Assembly: GCF_024345575.1 (NCBI RefSeq)
Contig: NZ_JAGQBJ010000001.1
Location: 434,001 to 498,000, forward strand
DNA from: Cyanobium sp. Morenito 9A2
GTDB lineage: Bacteria; Cyanobacteriota; Cyanobacteriia; PCC-6307; Cyanobiaceae
Direction: 5' to 3'
Length of the DNA: 64,000 nucleotides
The notes beneath the pieces were generated by a model. That model was not told the origin of the DNA and did not search any database. It saw only the letters and a program-made list of their open reading frames with translations. Both the position numbers and the translations under genes were made by a program. This document shows positions 29,762-40,115 of this stretch, piece after piece (positions within the stretch are counted from its first letter, which is position 1; each line of letters opens with the position of its first letter).

Positions 29762-30376
29762 ATGGAGCCGGTGGTGCTGGCCGTGTCCGGCGCTTCCGCC
29801 CAGCCCCTGGCCCAGCGGGCCCTGCAGTTGCTGCTGGAGGCGGGCGAGACCGTGGAACTCGTGACCAGCCGCGGGGCGATCGGGGTCTGGCAGGCGGAGC
29901 AGGGGCTGCGGGTGCCCTCGGAGCCAGAGGCCCAGGAGCTTTTCTGGAGGAGGCGCACCGGCACCAGCTCGGGCACCCTTCACTGCCACCGCTGGAACGA
30001 TCAGGCCGCCGCCATCGCCAGCGGCAGCTTTCGCACCCGCGGCATGGTGATCCTGCCGGCGAGCATGGGCACCGTGGGGCGAATCGCTTCGGGGGTGGCC
30101 CTGGATCTGATCGAGCGGGCGGCGGATGTGCATCTCAAGGAGGGGCGGCCCCTGGTGATCGCCCCCCGCGAACTGCCCTGGAACCTGGTTCACCTGCGCA
30201 ACCTCACCACCCTGGCCGAAGCAGGGGCGCGCATCGCTCCGCCCGTTCCCGCCTGGTACCACCGGCCCACCAGCCTGGAGGAGATGGTGGATTTTCTGGT
30301 GATCCGGGTGTTCGATTGCCTCGGCTACGACCTCGGCTCCCTGCGCCGTTGGCAAGGTCCCCCCTCCACCTCCTGA
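29762..30376 (+). CDS. ubiX: UbiX-type flavin prenyltransferase
   Basis: UbiX makes prenylated FMN, the cofactor of UbiD decarboxylases. The ATG at 29762 gives 204 residues. The flavoprotein motifs are VVLAVSGASAQPLAQRALQL, VTSRGAIGVWQ, VILPASMGTVGRIASGVA and RPLVIAPRELPWNLVHLRN. It follows the RNB gene by two bases and precedes a small membrane protein. The expected UbiD partner is not in this window. Confidence 0.92.
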   Translation: MEPVVLAVSGASAQPLAQRALQLLLEAGETVELVTSRGAIGVWQAEQGLRVPSEPEAQELFWRRRTGTSSGTLHCHRWNDQAAAIASGSFRTRGMVILPASMGTVGRIASGVALDLIERAADVHLKEGRPLVIAPRELPWNLVHLRNLTTLAEAGARIAPPVPAWYHRPTSLEEMVDFLVIRVFDCLGYDLGSLRRWQGPPSTS

Positions 30377-30383
30377 ACGGCCC

Positions 30384-30953
30384 GTGCTGCGACGCCTGCT
30401 GCTGATCCCGTTGCTGGCCCCCCTGCTCGCCGTGCTGCTGGTGGCTGCGCTCAACCCCCGGCCGGCCCTGCGCCTGCGGCTGCTGGTCTGGAGCGCGCCG
30501 GCCCTGCCCCTGGGGGGCTTGATCACCCTGGCGGCGGTCGGTGGCGCCTTGCTCAGCGCCGGCGCCACGGCCCTGGCCCTGCGCTCAGGAGCTCCAATGC
30601 TGCGCCGACAGGCGCGTCAGGGGGCGGCCGCAGCGTCCTGGGACCAGGCTGCCCCACCGCGGCCGCGCCAGGCACCTGCCGAAACCGCTGCGCCCGCTGG
30701 GTGGAGTTGGCCCCGTCGTTCTCCGCAGGACCCACCCCCCACCGTGTCGGTGCCCTTTCGGGTGATCCGGAAGGGCAACGGTCAGGCTGCCGCCCCATCC
30801 GCCCCGAGCGCATCCGCCCAGGGGTCGGCGGCAGCACCCCACGCCAAAGCCACTTCCGGCGCCAGCTCCGTTTCCAGCCCTGCCCCTGGGTCCTCCGCAG
30901 GCACCCGGGATCAGGGTGAGAGTTGGGAGAGCTCCGCCCAAGACGACTGGTAA
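30384..30953 (+). CDS. Small membrane protein with low-complexity C-terminus
   Basis: This 189-residue protein has two hydrophobic segments in the first 70 residues (LLLIPLLAPLLAVLLVAALN, then a Gly/Ala-rich one). A long Pro/Ala/Ser-rich, probably disordered tail ends in QDDW. A conserved-looking stretch VSVPFRVIRKGNG lies in the tail. I do not recognise the family. It follows ubiX by seven bases and looks co-transcribed. Confidence 0.6.
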   Translation: MLRRLLLIPLLAPLLAVLLVAALNPRPALRLRLLVWSAPALPLGGLITLAAVGGALLSAGATALALRSGAPMLRRQARQGAAAASWDQAAPPRPRQAPAETAAPAGWSWPRRSPQDPPPTVSVPFRVIRKGNGQAAAPSAPSASAQGSAAAPHAKATSGASSVSSPAPGSSAGTRDQGESWESSAQDDW

Positions 30954-31001
30954 GCCGCGCCGCTTCTACAGTTCGCCCAGCCTCCACACCAGGTCTCCGC
31001 C

Positions 31002-31472
31002 GTGAGCGATACGACCAACCCTGCATCCAGCCCCGAGACGAACCCGGCCGCGCGACCCGAGCCGCAGGCGGCCCAGCCTGCCAAGGCGGCGGCGGCCAAG
31101 GTCAAGCCCCCCGCCCCGGAGGACAGGCCTTTCGCTGACTTCATCCCTGAACTGTTTCTGCCTGCTCTGCGGGAGCGCCTTGAGGCCTCCGGGGCGGCTC
31201 TGGGCGAGCTGTCCTTCGAGCAGGGGCCGATCCCCGTGGTTGCCCGGCCTGCCTGGCAAGTGAAGGGGGACTTGTCTGGGGGGCGTCGCTTCTGGTTGAG
31301 CTTTGTCGACGGCGACATCAATGGCGCCAAGACCTTCGCCCTGGCCGAGGGGGGCAGCGAGCCCACCCTGTTGGAATCGTTTCTGGTGGATGAGAAGAAG
31401 AGCACCCTGGCCCTGCTGGTGTCCCGGGTTGTGTCACGGCTCAATGGCCAGAAGTGGCTGGGCCCCAACTGA
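31002..31472 (+). CDS. DUF2996 family protein
   Basis: This is a 156-residue protein. Residues 1-45 are a Pro/Ala-rich tail, and the rest is a compact domain with [40 protein letters not shown] and [20 protein letters not shown]. This matches DUF2996, a family of cyanobacteria and plants with a proposed role in photosystem biogenesis. The neighbouring acsF gene is consistent with a thylakoid or pigment link but does not prove it. Confidence 0.78.
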   Translation: MSDTTNPASSPETNPAARPEPQAAQPAKAAAAKVKPPAPEDRPFADFIPELFLPALRERLEASGAALGELSFEQGPIPVVARPAWQVKGDLSGGRRFWLSFVDGDINGAKTFALAEGGSEPTLLESFLVDEKKSTLALLVSRVVSRLNGQKWLGPN

Positions 31473-31522
31473 GGGCTCCAGGACCCTTACGATGCTCGTT
31501 CAGCCTTGAGCCCTGTTCTGCG

Positions 31523-32611
31523 ATGGTCCCCCCCGCCGCCACAGCCACCTCTCCAGCCGCCACCGCTGGGGGCACCGCCACCTTCAAGGAGCCGGTCAAG
31601 GACACGATCCTGACGCCGAGGTTCTACACCACGGATTTCGAAGCCATGGCGGCCATGGACCTCAAGCCCAATCAAGTGGAGCTTGAGGCGATCTGCGAGG
31701 AGTTCCGCAAGGACTACAACCGCCACCACTTCGTCCGCAATGGCGACTTCGACGGCGCCGCCGACAAGCTCGACCCGGACACCCGCAAGGTTTTCGTTGA
31801 ATTCCTCGAGCAGAGCTGCACGTCGGAGTTTTCGGGTTTCCTGCTCTACAAGGAGCTCAGCCGCCGCATCAAGGAGAAGAATCCTCTACTGGCTGAATGC
31901 TTCGCCCACATGGCCCGTGATGAGGCCCGTCACGCGGGTTTTCTGAACAAATCGATGAGCGATTTCGGGCTGCAGCTCGATCTGGGCTTCCTGACCGCCA
32001 GCAAGGCCTACACTCACTTCAAGCCCAAGTTCATCTTCTACGCCACTTACCTCTCTGAAAAGATCGGTTACTGGCGTTACATCGCCATCTATCGCCACCT
32101 GGAGCAGCATCCTGAGAGCAAGATCTACCCGATCTTTAACTTCTTCGAGAGCTGGTGCCAGGACGAGAATCGCCACGGCGATTTCTTTGATGCCTTGATG
32201 AAGGCCCAGCCCGACACCGTGCGTGGCCTCACGTCCCGTCTCTGGTGCCGTTTCTTCCTCCTCGCGGTCTTCGCCACCATGTACGTGCGCGACGTGGCCC
32301 GCAAGGAGTTCTACGAAGCGCTCGGCCTTGACGCCCGCGACTACGACAAGTACGTGATCGCCAAAACCAACGAAACCTCCGCGCGGGTGTTCCCGGTGGT
32401 GCTCAATGTCGAGCACCCCAAGTTCTACCCGCGCCTGGAGCGGATCGTCAGCAACAATGCCGCCCTCAGCGCTGTCGACGCCGGTGAAGGCCCCGCGCCC
32501 CTGAAGGTGCTGCGGAAGCTGCCCTTCTGGGCCGCCAATGGTCTGGTGATGGCCAAGCTGTTCCTCACGGCGCCGATCCGCAGCGAACAGTTCCAGCCGG
32601 CCGTGCGCTGA
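31523..32611 (+). CDS. acsF: Mg-protoporphyrin IX monomethyl ester oxidative cyclase
   Basis: AcsF forms the fifth ring of chlorophyll aerobically, giving protochlorophyllide. The ATG at 31523 gives 362 residues. The diiron site is marked by [11 protein letters not shown] and [11 protein letters not shown], each supplying Glu and His ligands, with further acidic ligands in the [14 protein letters not shown] region. [20 protein letters not shown] is the typical start. A TACGAT at 31488-31493 could be the -10 element. No oxygen-independent bchE is seen here. Confidence 0.96.
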   Translation: MVPPAATATSPAATAGGTATFKEPVKDTILTPRFYTTDFEAMAAMDLKPNQVELEAICEEFRKDYNRHHFVRNGDFDGAADKLDPDTRKVFVEFLEQSCTSEFSGFLLYKELSRRIKEKNPLLAECFAHMARDEARHAGFLNKSMSDFGLQLDLGFLTASKAYTHFKPKFIFYATYLSEKIGYWRYIAIYRHLEQHPESKIYPIFNFFESWCQDENRHGDFFDALMKAQPDTVRGLTSRLWCRFFLLAVFATMYVRDVARKEFYEALGLDARDYDKYVIAKTNETSARVFPVVLNVEHPKFYPRLERIVSNNAALSAVDAGEGPAPLKVLRKLPFWAANGLVMAKLFLTAPIRSEQFQPAVR

Positions 32612-32643
32612 AGAGCGAACCAACCAACCCCGCGAGTCCACCC

Positions 32644-34077
32644 TTGCTGTCTTCCCCCTCCGCCGTGCTGGCGGTTGAACCCTTTGATCAGCTGTGGCAA
32701 GTGCGGCTGGAATCCCTTCTGGCCGCCGGCCGCGCTGCCGGGGCCGATCTGGTGGAGGTGTTCCTGGAACGCACCGATGCCGTCGGGGTGCTGGCGGAGC
32801 AGGACCGGATCACCAGCGTCAGCCCCGGCCTCGGCCGGGGGGCGGGGCTGCGGGTGTTCCTCGGGGAGCGCGATGGCTTCGTGAGCACCAATGACCTGAG
32901 TGACCCCGGGCTGCTTACGGCTCTCGATCAGGCCCTGGGCATGCTCGGGCTGGAGCGCTCGGCCCAGGTTCACAGTGATTTCGAAGGGCTGCCCGCCCTG
33001 CGCGATTTCGGGCGGCTCAAAGCAGATTGGCTCGGCCGTTGTCCGGCCCTCGGGGAGGCCACCGATCGATTACTGGAGGGCACCGCCCAGTTGGGACGCC
33101 ACGGACGGCACCTGCAGGTGCGACGCGGCAGCTACTCCCGCGACTGGCAGGAGGTGCTGGTGGCCGCCAGCGACGGCACCTTCGCCCGCGACATCCGCCT
33201 GCATCAGTCGGTGGGGCTGAACGTGCTCGCGGCCGATGGCGAACACCGGGCGAGCCTGGGGCGCCGCTACGGCACCTCCGGTCGCCCTGACGATCTGCGC
33301 GAGTGGGATGCCGAGGCCGCCGCCCGCGACCTCTGCGCCAGCACCGGCACCATGCTCTACGCCGATTACGTGGAGGCGGGCCAGTGGCCGGTGGTGCTGG
33401 CTAACCGCTTCGGCGGTGTGATCTTCCATGAGGCCTGCGGTCACCTGCTGGAAACCACACAGGTGGAGCGCGGCACCACCCCCTTCGCGGAACAGGTGGG
33501 TGAAGTGATCGCCCATCCCGCTGTGACCGCCATCGATGAGGGGCTCAGCGATGGCGCCTTCGGCAGCCTCTCGATGGACGACGAGGGCATGGAGCCCCAA
33601 CGCACGGTCTTGATTGAGAACGGAGTGCTGCAGCGCTTCCTCTCCGATCGGGCCGGTGAACGCCGCACGGGCCATGCCCGCACCGGCAGCGGCCGGCGCC
33701 AGAGCCACGCCTTCGCCGCGGCCAGTCGCATGCGCAACACCTACATCGCCGCAGGCCCCCACACCCCCGAGCAGTTGATGGCCTCGGTGGATCGGGGCCT
33801 CTACTGCAAAACCATGGGCGGCGGCAGCGTCGGGCCCACCGGCCAGTTCAACTTCTCCGTCGAGGAGGGCTACCTGATCGAGAACGGCCAGCTCACCAAG
33901 CCCGTGAAGGGGGCCACCTTGATCGGTGAGGCGAAAGACGTGATGCCGCGGATCTCCATGTGCGCCAACGATCTGGAGTTGGCGGCGGGCTATTGCGGCT
34001 CGGTGAGCGGCAGCATCTACGTGACCGTGGGCCAGCCCCACATCAAGGTGGATTCGATCACCGTGGGGGGGCGCTGA
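32644..34077 (+). CDS. tldD: TldD-type metalloprotease subunit
   Basis: TldD with TldE forms a zinc peptidase that trims unfolded or ribosomally made peptides and degrades CcdA-like antitoxins in E. coli. The 477-residue protein has the zinc motif HEACGH (His262, Glu263, His267) in [16 protein letters not shown] and the conserved end [21 protein letters not shown] (cut to motif scale). It is three bases before its partner gene. The catalytic Glu and both His are intact. Confidence 0.93.
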   Translation: MLSSPSAVLAVEPFDQLWQVRLESLLAAGRAAGADLVEVFLERTDAVGVLAEQDRITSVSPGLGRGAGLRVFLGERDGFVSTNDLSDPGLLTALDQALGMLGLERSAQVHSDFEGLPALRDFGRLKADWLGRCPALGEATDRLLEGTAQLGRHGRHLQVRRGSYSRDWQEVLVAASDGTFARDIRLHQSVGLNVLAADGEHRASLGRRYGTSGRPDDLREWDAEAAARDLCASTGTMLYADYVEAGQWPVVLANRFGGVIFHEACGHLLETTQVERGTTPFAEQVGEVIAHPAVTAIDEGLSDGAFGSLSMDDEGMEPQRTVLIENGVLQRFLSDRAGERRTGHARTGSGRRQSHAFAAASRMRNTYIAAGPHTPEQLMASVDRGLYCKTMGGGSVGPTGQFNFSVEEGYLIENGQLTKPVKGATLIGEAKDVMPRISMCANDLELAAGYCGSVSGSIYVTVGQPHIKVDSITVGGR

Positions 34078-34080
34078 ACC

Positions 34081-35448
34081 ATGGCGGACCACTCCCTCGA
34101 CACCAGCCGGATCGATGCGTCGCGCCTGCGCGGGCGCCTGGAAGACCTGGCCCACGGCTTGGCCATCCCCCAATGGGATCTGGGGGCCGCCTGCAGCACC
34201 GACACCTCCGTGCAGGTCGACCGGGGGGAGGCCAAGCAGCTCAAGGGGGCCCAGCGCAGCTCCATCACGGTGCGGGTCTGGAATGGTGATGGCCTGGTGG
34301 GGATCACCAGCACCTCCGATCTGAGCGACGGAGGTCTGGCCCGGGCCCTGGCCAGCGCCAAGGAGGCCAGCGCCTTCGGCAACCCCGACGACAAGCCCGC
34401 CTTCTCACCCCTGTCCACGGCGCCCCTGGCCCCGTTGGAGCAGCCCCTCTGTCCACCCCAGGGCATCTTGACCCTGCTGGGCACGCTGAAAGAGGCCGAG
34501 CGCGAACTGCTGGGGCGCCACGCCGCCATCACGACCGTTCCCTACAACGGCCTGGCGGAGCGCAGCAGCGAACGCATCTACCTCAACAGCGCTGGAGCGA
34601 GTCGCCACCAGAAGCTCACCACGGCCAGCGTCTATCTCTATGCCCGCGCCGAGGAAACGGGCCGTAAACCGCGCAGCAGTGGCGCCGTGCGCCTGGCCTA
34701 CGGCGCCGATTCCCTCGATGTGGCCGGTTGCATCGACGAGGCGGCTGAGCGCACCATTCGCCACCTTGACTACGCCCCGATCGAGACCGGCTACTACACC
34801 TGCTGCTTCAGCCCCGAGGCCTTCCTCGATCTGATCGGCGCCTTTAGCAGCCTGTTCAATGCCCGCGCCGTGCTGGATGGGGTGAGCCTGAGCACCCGCG
34901 AGTCCCTCGGCCAGCCCCTGGCGGTGCCGTTTTTCCAGCTCCATGACAACGGCCTCCACCCCGGCAACGTTGGCGCCAGTGCCTTTGATGGCGAAGGCAC
35001 CCCCACCCGGCGCCTGGCGCTGGTGGAAAACGGCCTGCTGGCCAACTTCCTGCATTCTGAGGCCACCGCCCGGGCCTTTGGCGTGGCGCCCACCGGCCAT
35101 GCGGGTCTGGGGGCAAAGGTGTCCGTGGGTCCCGATTGGTTTGAGGTGAGTGGAACGGGAGGGCAGGCGGATCTGGATCGCCACAGTGCCGATGGGATCG
35201 TCTGGATTGATTCGCTCTCCGCCCTGCATGCCGGCGTGAAGGCCAGCCAGGGCTCCTTCTCGCTGCCGTTCGATGGCTGGCTGGTCAAGGGGGGTGAGGC
35301 CCGTTCGATCGAGGCCGCCACCGTGGCCGGCGACATCCGCTCGCTGCTCAACGGGATCATCGGTTTTGAGGGCGCAGCCAAGATCACCCCCGACGGCCTC
35401 AGTCCCTACGTCTGGGTGGAAGGGCTTTCGATCACCGGTGATTCCTGA
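34081..35448 (+). CDS. tldE: TldE/PmbA-type protease subunit
   Basis: This 455-residue partner of TldD lacks a HExxxH motif, as expected for TldE/PmbA, which supplies peptide-binding surface. It shares the family layout: an N-terminal domain with VQVDRGEAKQLKGAQRSSIT and a C-terminal domain with FDGEGTPTRRLALVENGLL and HAGVKASQGSFSLPFDGWLV. The three-base gap to tldD implies a single transcript and co-assembly. Both genes belong to the accepted cyanobacterial core. Confidence 0.92.
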   Translation: MADHSLDTSRIDASRLRGRLEDLAHGLAIPQWDLGAACSTDTSVQVDRGEAKQLKGAQRSSITVRVWNGDGLVGITSTSDLSDGGLARALASAKEASAFGNPDDKPAFSPLSTAPLAPLEQPLCPPQGILTLLGTLKEAERELLGRHAAITTVPYNGLAERSSERIYLNSAGASRHQKLTTASVYLYARAEETGRKPRSSGAVRLAYGADSLDVAGCIDEAAERTIRHLDYAPIETGYYTCCFSPEAFLDLIGAFSSLFNARAVLDGVSLSTRESLGQPLAVPFFQLHDNGLHPGNVGASAFDGEGTPTRRLALVENGLLANFLHSEATARAFGVAPTGHAGLGAKVSVGPDWFEVSGTGGQADLDRHSADGIVWIDSLSALHAGVKASQGSFSLPFDGWLVKGGEARSIEAATVAGDIRSLLNGIIGFEGAAKITPDGLSPYVWVEGLSITGDS

Positions 35449-35460
35449 GGTTTTCAGGAC

Positions 35461-36543
35461 TTGAAGGTTCTGTTCTGGGGTACCCCCGCCTATGCGGTGC
35501 CCACCCTTGAGGCTCTGGTGGCCGCCGGCCATGCGCTGGTGGGGGTGGTCAGCCAGCCGGACCGGCGCCGTGGACGGGGCAAGGAGCTGATTCCCTCACC
35601 GGTGAAGGCCCGGGCCCTGGAGCTTGGCCTGCCGGTGGTCACGCCCGGGCGCATCCGCCGGGAGCCTGCTTGCCAGCAAGCCCTGGCCGAGTTTGGGGCT
35701 GAGCTCTCGGTGGTGGTGGCCTTCGGCCAGATCCTGCCCCCCGCGGTGCTGGAGCAGCCACCCCTGGGTTGCTGGAATGGCCATGGTTCGCTGCTGCCCC
35801 GCTGGCGTGGGGCCGGTCCGATCCAGTGGAGCCTGCTGGAGGGGGATGCCGAAACCGGTGTCGGGATCATGGCGATGGAAGAGGGCCTTGACACCGGGCC
35901 CGTGCTGCTGGAACGGGCAATGCCGATCGGGCTGTTGGAGAACGCCCAGCAGTTGGGGGAGCGGCTGAGCCAGCTCACCGCGGACCTGTTCATTGCCGCC
36001 CTGCCACGGATCGAGGCGGCCGGCCCCGGCCCCCGGGCTGAACGGCTGGCGCGGCTGGGGGTGCGTCCCCAGGGGGAGGGAGGCCTCACCTACGCCCGGA
36101 TGCTGGGTAAGGATGATTTTCAGATCCATTGGAGCGCCCCAGCCCTGGCCCTCCACCGCCGGGTGATGGGGCTGTACCCCGGGGCCCACACCCGTTGGCG
36201 GGGCCTGCGCCTGAAGCTGCTGGCCACCGAGCCCCTGGTGAGGCGATTGGCGCCCCAGCTCAGTCCTGAGGTCGCCGCGCTGGCCGAGCGCTGGGGATGG
36301 CCACGGGGGGCGGCAGCGGTGGGATCTGAGTCCTGCGATGGGGACGCACCAGTCCCCGGCAGGGTGCTGGCGGTGGCCGACGGCATCGGGCTGGTGGTGG
36401 CCACGGGCGGCTGCCCGTTGCTCATCCGCAGTGCCCAGTGGGAGGGCAGGAAGGCCGCAGCGGGCCAGGCGCTTCTGCAGCAGCTGGGGGCCGTGGTGGG
36501 TGACCGGCTGGGCGATCAGCCTGGTGAGCCTGCGGCCGGCTGA
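35461..36543 (+). CDS. fmt: Methionyl-tRNA formyltransferase
   Basis: Fmt formylates initiator Met-tRNA. The start is TTG 35461, giving 360 residues, somewhat long for the family. The formyl-transfer motif is present as [18 protein letters not shown] followed by GLDTGPVL. The C-terminal tRNA-binding domain carries [20 protein letters not shown]. An insert of about 20 residues near 260-290 ([15 protein letters not shown]) explains the extra length. rlmH follows after one base. Confidence 0.94.
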   Translation: MKVLFWGTPAYAVPTLEALVAAGHALVGVVSQPDRRRGRGKELIPSPVKARALELGLPVVTPGRIRREPACQQALAEFGAELSVVVAFGQILPPAVLEQPPLGCWNGHGSLLPRWRGAGPIQWSLLEGDAETGVGIMAMEEGLDTGPVLLERAMPIGLLENAQQLGERLSQLTADLFIAALPRIEAAGPGPRAERLARLGVRPQGEGGLTYARMLGKDDFQIHWSAPALALHRRVMGLYPGAHTRWRGLRLKLLATEPLVRRLAPQLSPEVAALAERWGWPRGAAAVGSESCDGDAPVPGRVLAVADGIGLVVATGGCPLLIRSAQWEGRKAAAGQALLQQLGAVVGDRLGDQPGEPAAG

Positions 36544-36544
36544 G

Positions 36545-36985
36545 ATGGCCTTGAACCCCGGCCGGCTCCGGGTGATTGCGGTGGGGAAGGTGCGCAAACG
36601 CTGGGTGAGTGAGGGGGTGGCCCTGTACCTCAAGCGGCTCCCGGGGCTGCAGGTGCTCGAACTCAAGGATTCCAATCCCGCCACCGAGGCCCAGGCGGTG
36701 CTGGCGGCCCTGCGGCCCGCTGAGCGCCTGGTGGCGCTCAGCGAGGAGGGCGAGCACCTGGGCTCTGTGGCCCTGGCCGGGCGCCTGGAGAGCTTCGGCT
36801 CGGAGCGGCTTGCCTTCGTGATCGGCGGCGCCGATGGCCTCGATTCAGTCCTGAAGAAGCGTGCCCACTGGCTGTTGAGCCTCTCGCCGCTCACGTTTCC
36901 CCACGAACTGGCCCGCTTGCTGCTGGTGGAGCAGCTCTACCGCTCCCAGTCGATCCTTCAGGAGGGTCCGTACCACCGGGGTTGA
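36545..36985 (+). CDS. rlmH: 23S rRNA (pseudouridine1915-N3)-methyltransferase
   Basis: RlmH is a SPOUT methyltransferase acting on helix 69 of 23S rRNA. The ATG at 36545 begins [20 protein letters not shown] and gives 146 residues, the usual size. [22 protein letters not shown] (SAM loop) and [20 protein letters not shown], followed by a knot ending EGPYHR, are typical. It lies immediately after fmt, forming a translation-related pair. Confidence 0.95.
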   Translation: MALNPGRLRVIAVGKVRKRWVSEGVALYLKRLPGLQVLELKDSNPATEAQAVLAALRPAERLVALSEEGEHLGSVALAGRLESFGSERLAFVIGGADGLDSVLKKRAHWLLSLSPLTFPHELARLLLVEQLYRSQSILQEGPYHRG

Positions 36986-37003
36986 TGGTGGTTGACGTTG
37001 ACC

Positions 37004-37423
37004 TCAGATCAGCAGATCGATCACCCCCTTGAGGGCCAGGGCCAACAACACCACGCTGGTGAAGAGGCCTATCACAAACCCAGGCGCCCGTTGCTCGACC
37101 GCGCGGCTATAGCCGATGGCGTAGGCGATCCGGGCCCCCACCCAGACGAAGCCCAGGGCCGCCGCGAGGCGGGGATTGTGGAACAGGGCCGCCAGCCAGA
37201 GGGAGGGAAGGAAGAAGACCAGTTGTTCCAGGGTGTTCAGCTGCACCCGCAACACCCGCTCGAACGCCTCTGGGCCATGGGTGGCCGGTGGCCTGACCCG
37301 GTGGGCCGCCCTGGCACGGCCCACCTGCAAGGTGGTCACGCCATAGGTGACTAAGGCCAGGAGGGTAGCCAAGGCTGGCCAGGCGAGGGCCATGAGCAGG
37401 GGGGATAGGTCGCTGGGCATCAA
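37004..37423 (-). CDS. MAPEG family membrane protein
   Basis: This 139-residue protein has four hydrophobic helices. The diagnostic segment [20 protein letters not shown] between helices 1 and 2 and [19 protein letters not shown] match MAPEG proteins, which include microsomal glutathione transferases and eicosanoid enzymes. The bacterial substrate is unknown. It overlaps the upstream helicase stop by 4 bases in a leftward pair. Confidence 0.85.
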   Translation of the reverse strand: MMPSDLSPLLMALAWPALATLLALVTYGVTTLQVGRARAAHRVRPPATHGPEAFERVLRVQLNTLEQLVFFLPSLWLAALFHNPRLAAALGFVWVGARIAYAIGYSRAVEQRAPGFVIGLFTSVVLLALALKGVIDLLI

Positions 37424-38910
37424 TCCCTCCCCCGGGGGCGGCCATCGCGGGAGCCGCCATCGCGAGAGAGGGCGCCGCTGCGCGGCGAGCCCGCGCTCCG
37501 GCCTGTGCCACCCCCCCGGGGGGAGCCCTGGGACGTCCCTCGCCGGGTTCCGCCACCTCCGGATCCGCCTCCATAGCCGCCACTGGCCCCACTGCGGCGG
37601 CCACCACCCTTGCCCCGGCCGCCGCTCAGATCGAGGGGCGGCGCCTTGTGGATCGTGGGTTCAAACCCCGGCACCTCTTGGCGGGGCAGGGGCTTGCCGA
37701 TGACGCGCTCGATCGCCCGCAGCAGCTCGTGCTCCTCGGCCGCCACCAGCGAAAGGGCGTGGCCGGTCTGGCCAGCCCGGCCGGTGCGGCCAATACGGTG
37801 GACGTAATCCTCGGCGACGTTGGGCAGATCCAGGTTGACCACGTGGGGCAGCTGGTGAATGTCGATGCCCCGGGCGGCCAGATCCGTGGCCACCAGCACG
37901 CGCACCTCGCCGCTCTTGAAGCCCGCCAGCGCCCGGGTGCGAGCCCCCTGGCTCTTGTTGCCGTGGATCGCGGCGGCGTTGATCCCTTCGCTGGCCAGGC
38001 GGTCGGCCAGCCGATTGGCGCCGTGCTTGGTGCGGGAGAACACCAGCACCTGCTGCCAGTCGTTGCTGCGCACCAGATGGCTGAGCAGGTCCCCCTTGCG
38101 GGCCATGTCGCAGGGGTGCATGACCTGCTCCACTAACGGTGCCGCCTGGTTTTCCGGGGTGGCCTGGAGCTGCACGGGGTTGTGGAGCAGACCCGTGGCC
38201 AGCCGGCGGATCTCGCCAGAGAAGGTGGCCGAGAACATTAAGTTCTGGCGCTTGGGGGGCAGCAGAGCCAGGATTTTCTGGATGTCGCGGATGAAGCCCA
38301 TGTCGAGCATGCGGTCGGCTTCATCAAGCACCAGGATCTCCAGCCGATCGAAACGGATCGCGTTCTGCTGGTAGAGGTCCATCAGGCGGCCGGGGGTGGC
38401 CACCAGCACGTCGGCGCCTCGGCGCAGCCGCTGCATCTGCGGATTGATCTTGACGCCACCGAAGACCACATCAGCGCGCAGGTCGAGGTAGCGGCCGTAG
38501 GCCACCACGCTCTCGGCCACCTGGGCCGCCAGCTCACGGGTGGGGGTGAGCACCAGGGAGCGCACCTGGTTCTGGCGCGCCAGGGGACCGTGGCGCAGAC
38601 GCTCAAGCATCGGCAGAGTGAAACCGGCGGTCTTGCCGGTGCCCGTCTGGGCCGCCGCCATCACGTCGCGGCCGGCCAGCACGGCGGGAATGCACTGCAG
38701 CTGGATCGGCGAAGGGTGGCTGTAGCCCTTGGCCGCCACGGCCTCCAGCAAGGGCTTGGAGAGTCCGAGGGAGGTGAAATCACCCGTTGGGCTGACCGCA
38801 ATCTCAGGACTGGTGCCGGCTCCGGGTGGGGTCTGGGTGTCGAGGGGAACGCGCTCCTGTCCCGGAGCTGGGTTGGTCAGGAGGGAAATGGCAAACACCG
38901 CATGAACCAA
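37420..38910 (-). CDS. DEAD-box ATP-dependent RNA helicase
   Basis: This 496-residue helicase (TTG start at 38910, somewhat uncertain) has the ordered motifs Q ([13 protein letters not shown]), [28 protein letters not shown], and [10 protein letters not shown] in the second RecA domain. The final 70 residues are Gly/Arg/Ser-rich, an RNA-binding tail as in RhlE or cold-shock helicases such as CrhR. It likely unwinds RNA during ribosome assembly or cold growth. No promoter was identified. Confidence 0.94.
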   Translation of the reverse strand: MVHAVFAISLLTNPAPGQERVPLDTQTPPGAGTSPEIAVSPTGDFTSLGLSKPLLEAVAAKGYSHPSPIQLQCIPAVLAGRDVMAAAQTGTGKTAGFTLPMLERLRHGPLARQNQVRSLVLTPTRELAAQVAESVVAYGRYLDLRADVVFGGVKINPQMQRLRRGADVLVATPGRLMDLYQQNAIRFDRLEILVLDEADRMLDMGFIRDIQKILALLPPKRQNLMFSATFSGEIRRLATGLLHNPVQLQATPENQAAPLVEQVMHPCDMARKGDLLSHLVRSNDWQQVLVFSRTKHGANRLADRLASEGINAAAIHGNKSQGARTRALAGFKSGEVRVLVATDLAARGIDIHQLPHVVNLDLPNVAEDYVHRIGRTGRAGQTGHALSLVAAEEHELLRAIERVIGKPLPRQEVPGFEPTIHKAPPLDLSGGRGKGGGRRSGASGGYGGGSGGGGTRRGTSQGSPRGGGTGRSAGSPRSGALSRDGGSRDGRPRGRD

Positions 38911-38930
38911 GCCAGCCTAAGGGGGAAGGA

Positions 38931-39278
38931 TCAGCGGGGGGTGTGGTGGGCGCAGCGCTCGCAGGGACCGTCGGGCAGCACGGCACAGCGCAGCAGGGGG
39001 CTGCGGGCGTTGAAGCGGCAGTGGGGATCACCGATCACCCAGCCGCCGTTCCACCAGAGGGCATCGTCGGGCTGCCGCTGGGCTTTGACCTGCAGGGCGA
39101 TGGCGGCCAGCTCGTAGCGGCCCTGACGGAGGCGGTAGCGGTGCTGGCGTTGCAGCACCAGAAAACTGCGTTCTCCCAGTTGCAGCCAGCGGCCGGGATG
39201 GGGCACCTCCTCCAGGTCGAGAGATTCCAGCAGTTGGTTGCTGCCGGATTGCCGCAGTTCCACCTTGATGGGGCTCAT
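38931..39278 (-). CDS. DUF6464-like small Cys-rich protein
   Basis: The ATG at 39278 overlaps the upstream TerC stop and gives 115 residues. The N-terminus MSPIKVELRQSGSNQLLESL is followed by a beta-rich core (RWLQLGERSFLVLQRQHRYR). The C-terminus has Cys residues in DPHCRFNARSPLLRCAVLP and CERCAHH, enough for one metal site. It resembles the cyanobacterial DUF6464 family from memory. Function is unknown. Confidence 0.7.
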   Translation of the reverse strand: MSPIKVELRQSGSNQLLESLDLEEVPHPGRWLQLGERSFLVLQRQHRYRLRQGRYELAAIALQVKAQRQPDDALWWNGGWVIGDPHCRFNARSPLLRCAVLPDGPCERCAHHTPR

Positions 39279-40051
39279 GGCCGCTCGGGACCGGGCGTCA
39301 GGGTGGCTGGGCCCTCGGGGTTGCCCTCTTCCACCCGGAGGGAGAAGCCCCAGGCGAACAGGGCCGCCACAGAGAGCAGCAGGACCCATTCGGGCGGCAC
39401 CAGGTCTGCGTTGATCAGCCGCAGCATCAGCCTCAGCCCCACCAGGGCCACCGCCAGGTAGCCGGCTTTCTCCAGGCGCGGGAAGATCGCCAGCCAACGG
39501 ACGAACAGCCCCGCCGTGACCCGCAGGGCGACCACGCCGAAGGCACCGCCGGCCATCACCAGCCAGAGGCGATCACTGACCGCCACGGCGGCGGCCACGG
39601 AATCCAGCGAAAAGGCCAGATCGGTGACCCCCAGGGTGATCACCACGCTGCGCAGGCTCTCACCCGAGCCATGGGCCGTTTCGCCTCCTGAAGCGCCTTC
39701 GCTTTCGGAGGAATCGTCGGCCCCTTGCGACTTGGCCAGCAGCCCCGTGCCCGCCAGCCAGAACAGGTACAGGGCGGCGGCCAGCTGCAGCGGCCAGGAG
39801 TCGATCACCCACTGGGCGAGCACGATCAACACCAGCCGGAACACCAGGGCCAGCACCAGGCCGAGGTTGAGGGCTTGACCTTGGCGGAGCGGGTCCTTGA
39901 GCCGGCGCGAGATCGCGGCGAGGGCGACGGCGTTGTCGGCGGAGAGCACCACCTCAAGGGCCACCAGCAAAGGCAGCAGCAGCAGCACCTCCCCCCATTG
40001 GTCCGCCTGCTCGATCAGAGGGGATAGGGAGGTGATCGACTCCGCTTCCAT
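39275..40051 (-). CDS. TerC family integral membrane protein
   Basis: This 258-residue protein has seven or so hydrophobic helices. Two acidic motifs of TerC-type transporters are present: VLSADNAVALAAISRRL near residues 36-53 and LGVTDLAFSLDSVAAAVAVS. Between them is an Asp/Ser/Glu-rich loop. Several TerC proteins export manganese or support metal loading of secreted enzymes. It heads the leftward group and its stop overlaps the next start. Confidence 0.88.
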   Translation of the reverse strand: MEAESITSLSPLIEQADQWGEVLLLLPLLVALEVVLSADNAVALAAISRRLKDPLRQGQALNLGLVLALVFRLVLIVLAQWVIDSWPLQLAAALYLFWLAGTGLLAKSQGADDSSESEGASGGETAHGSGESLRSVVITLGVTDLAFSLDSVAAAVAVSDRLWLVMAGGAFGVVALRVTAGLFVRWLAIFPRLEKAGYLAVALVGLRLMLRLINADLVPPEWVLLLSVAALFAWGFSLRVEEGNPEGPATLTPGPERP

Positions 40052-40115
40052 CGCGTCGCTGCGGTTGCCGAAAGGGGCACTCTAGAAACAGGCTTCCCTT
40101 TGACCCGGCGCGGCC

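Noticed and set aside
37665-37685. GGGTTCAAACCCC-like T-arm of a tRNA
   Set aside because: It lies inside the DEAD-box helicase gene, encodes its protein ([10 protein letters not shown]) and has no acceptor stem or anticodon arm around it.
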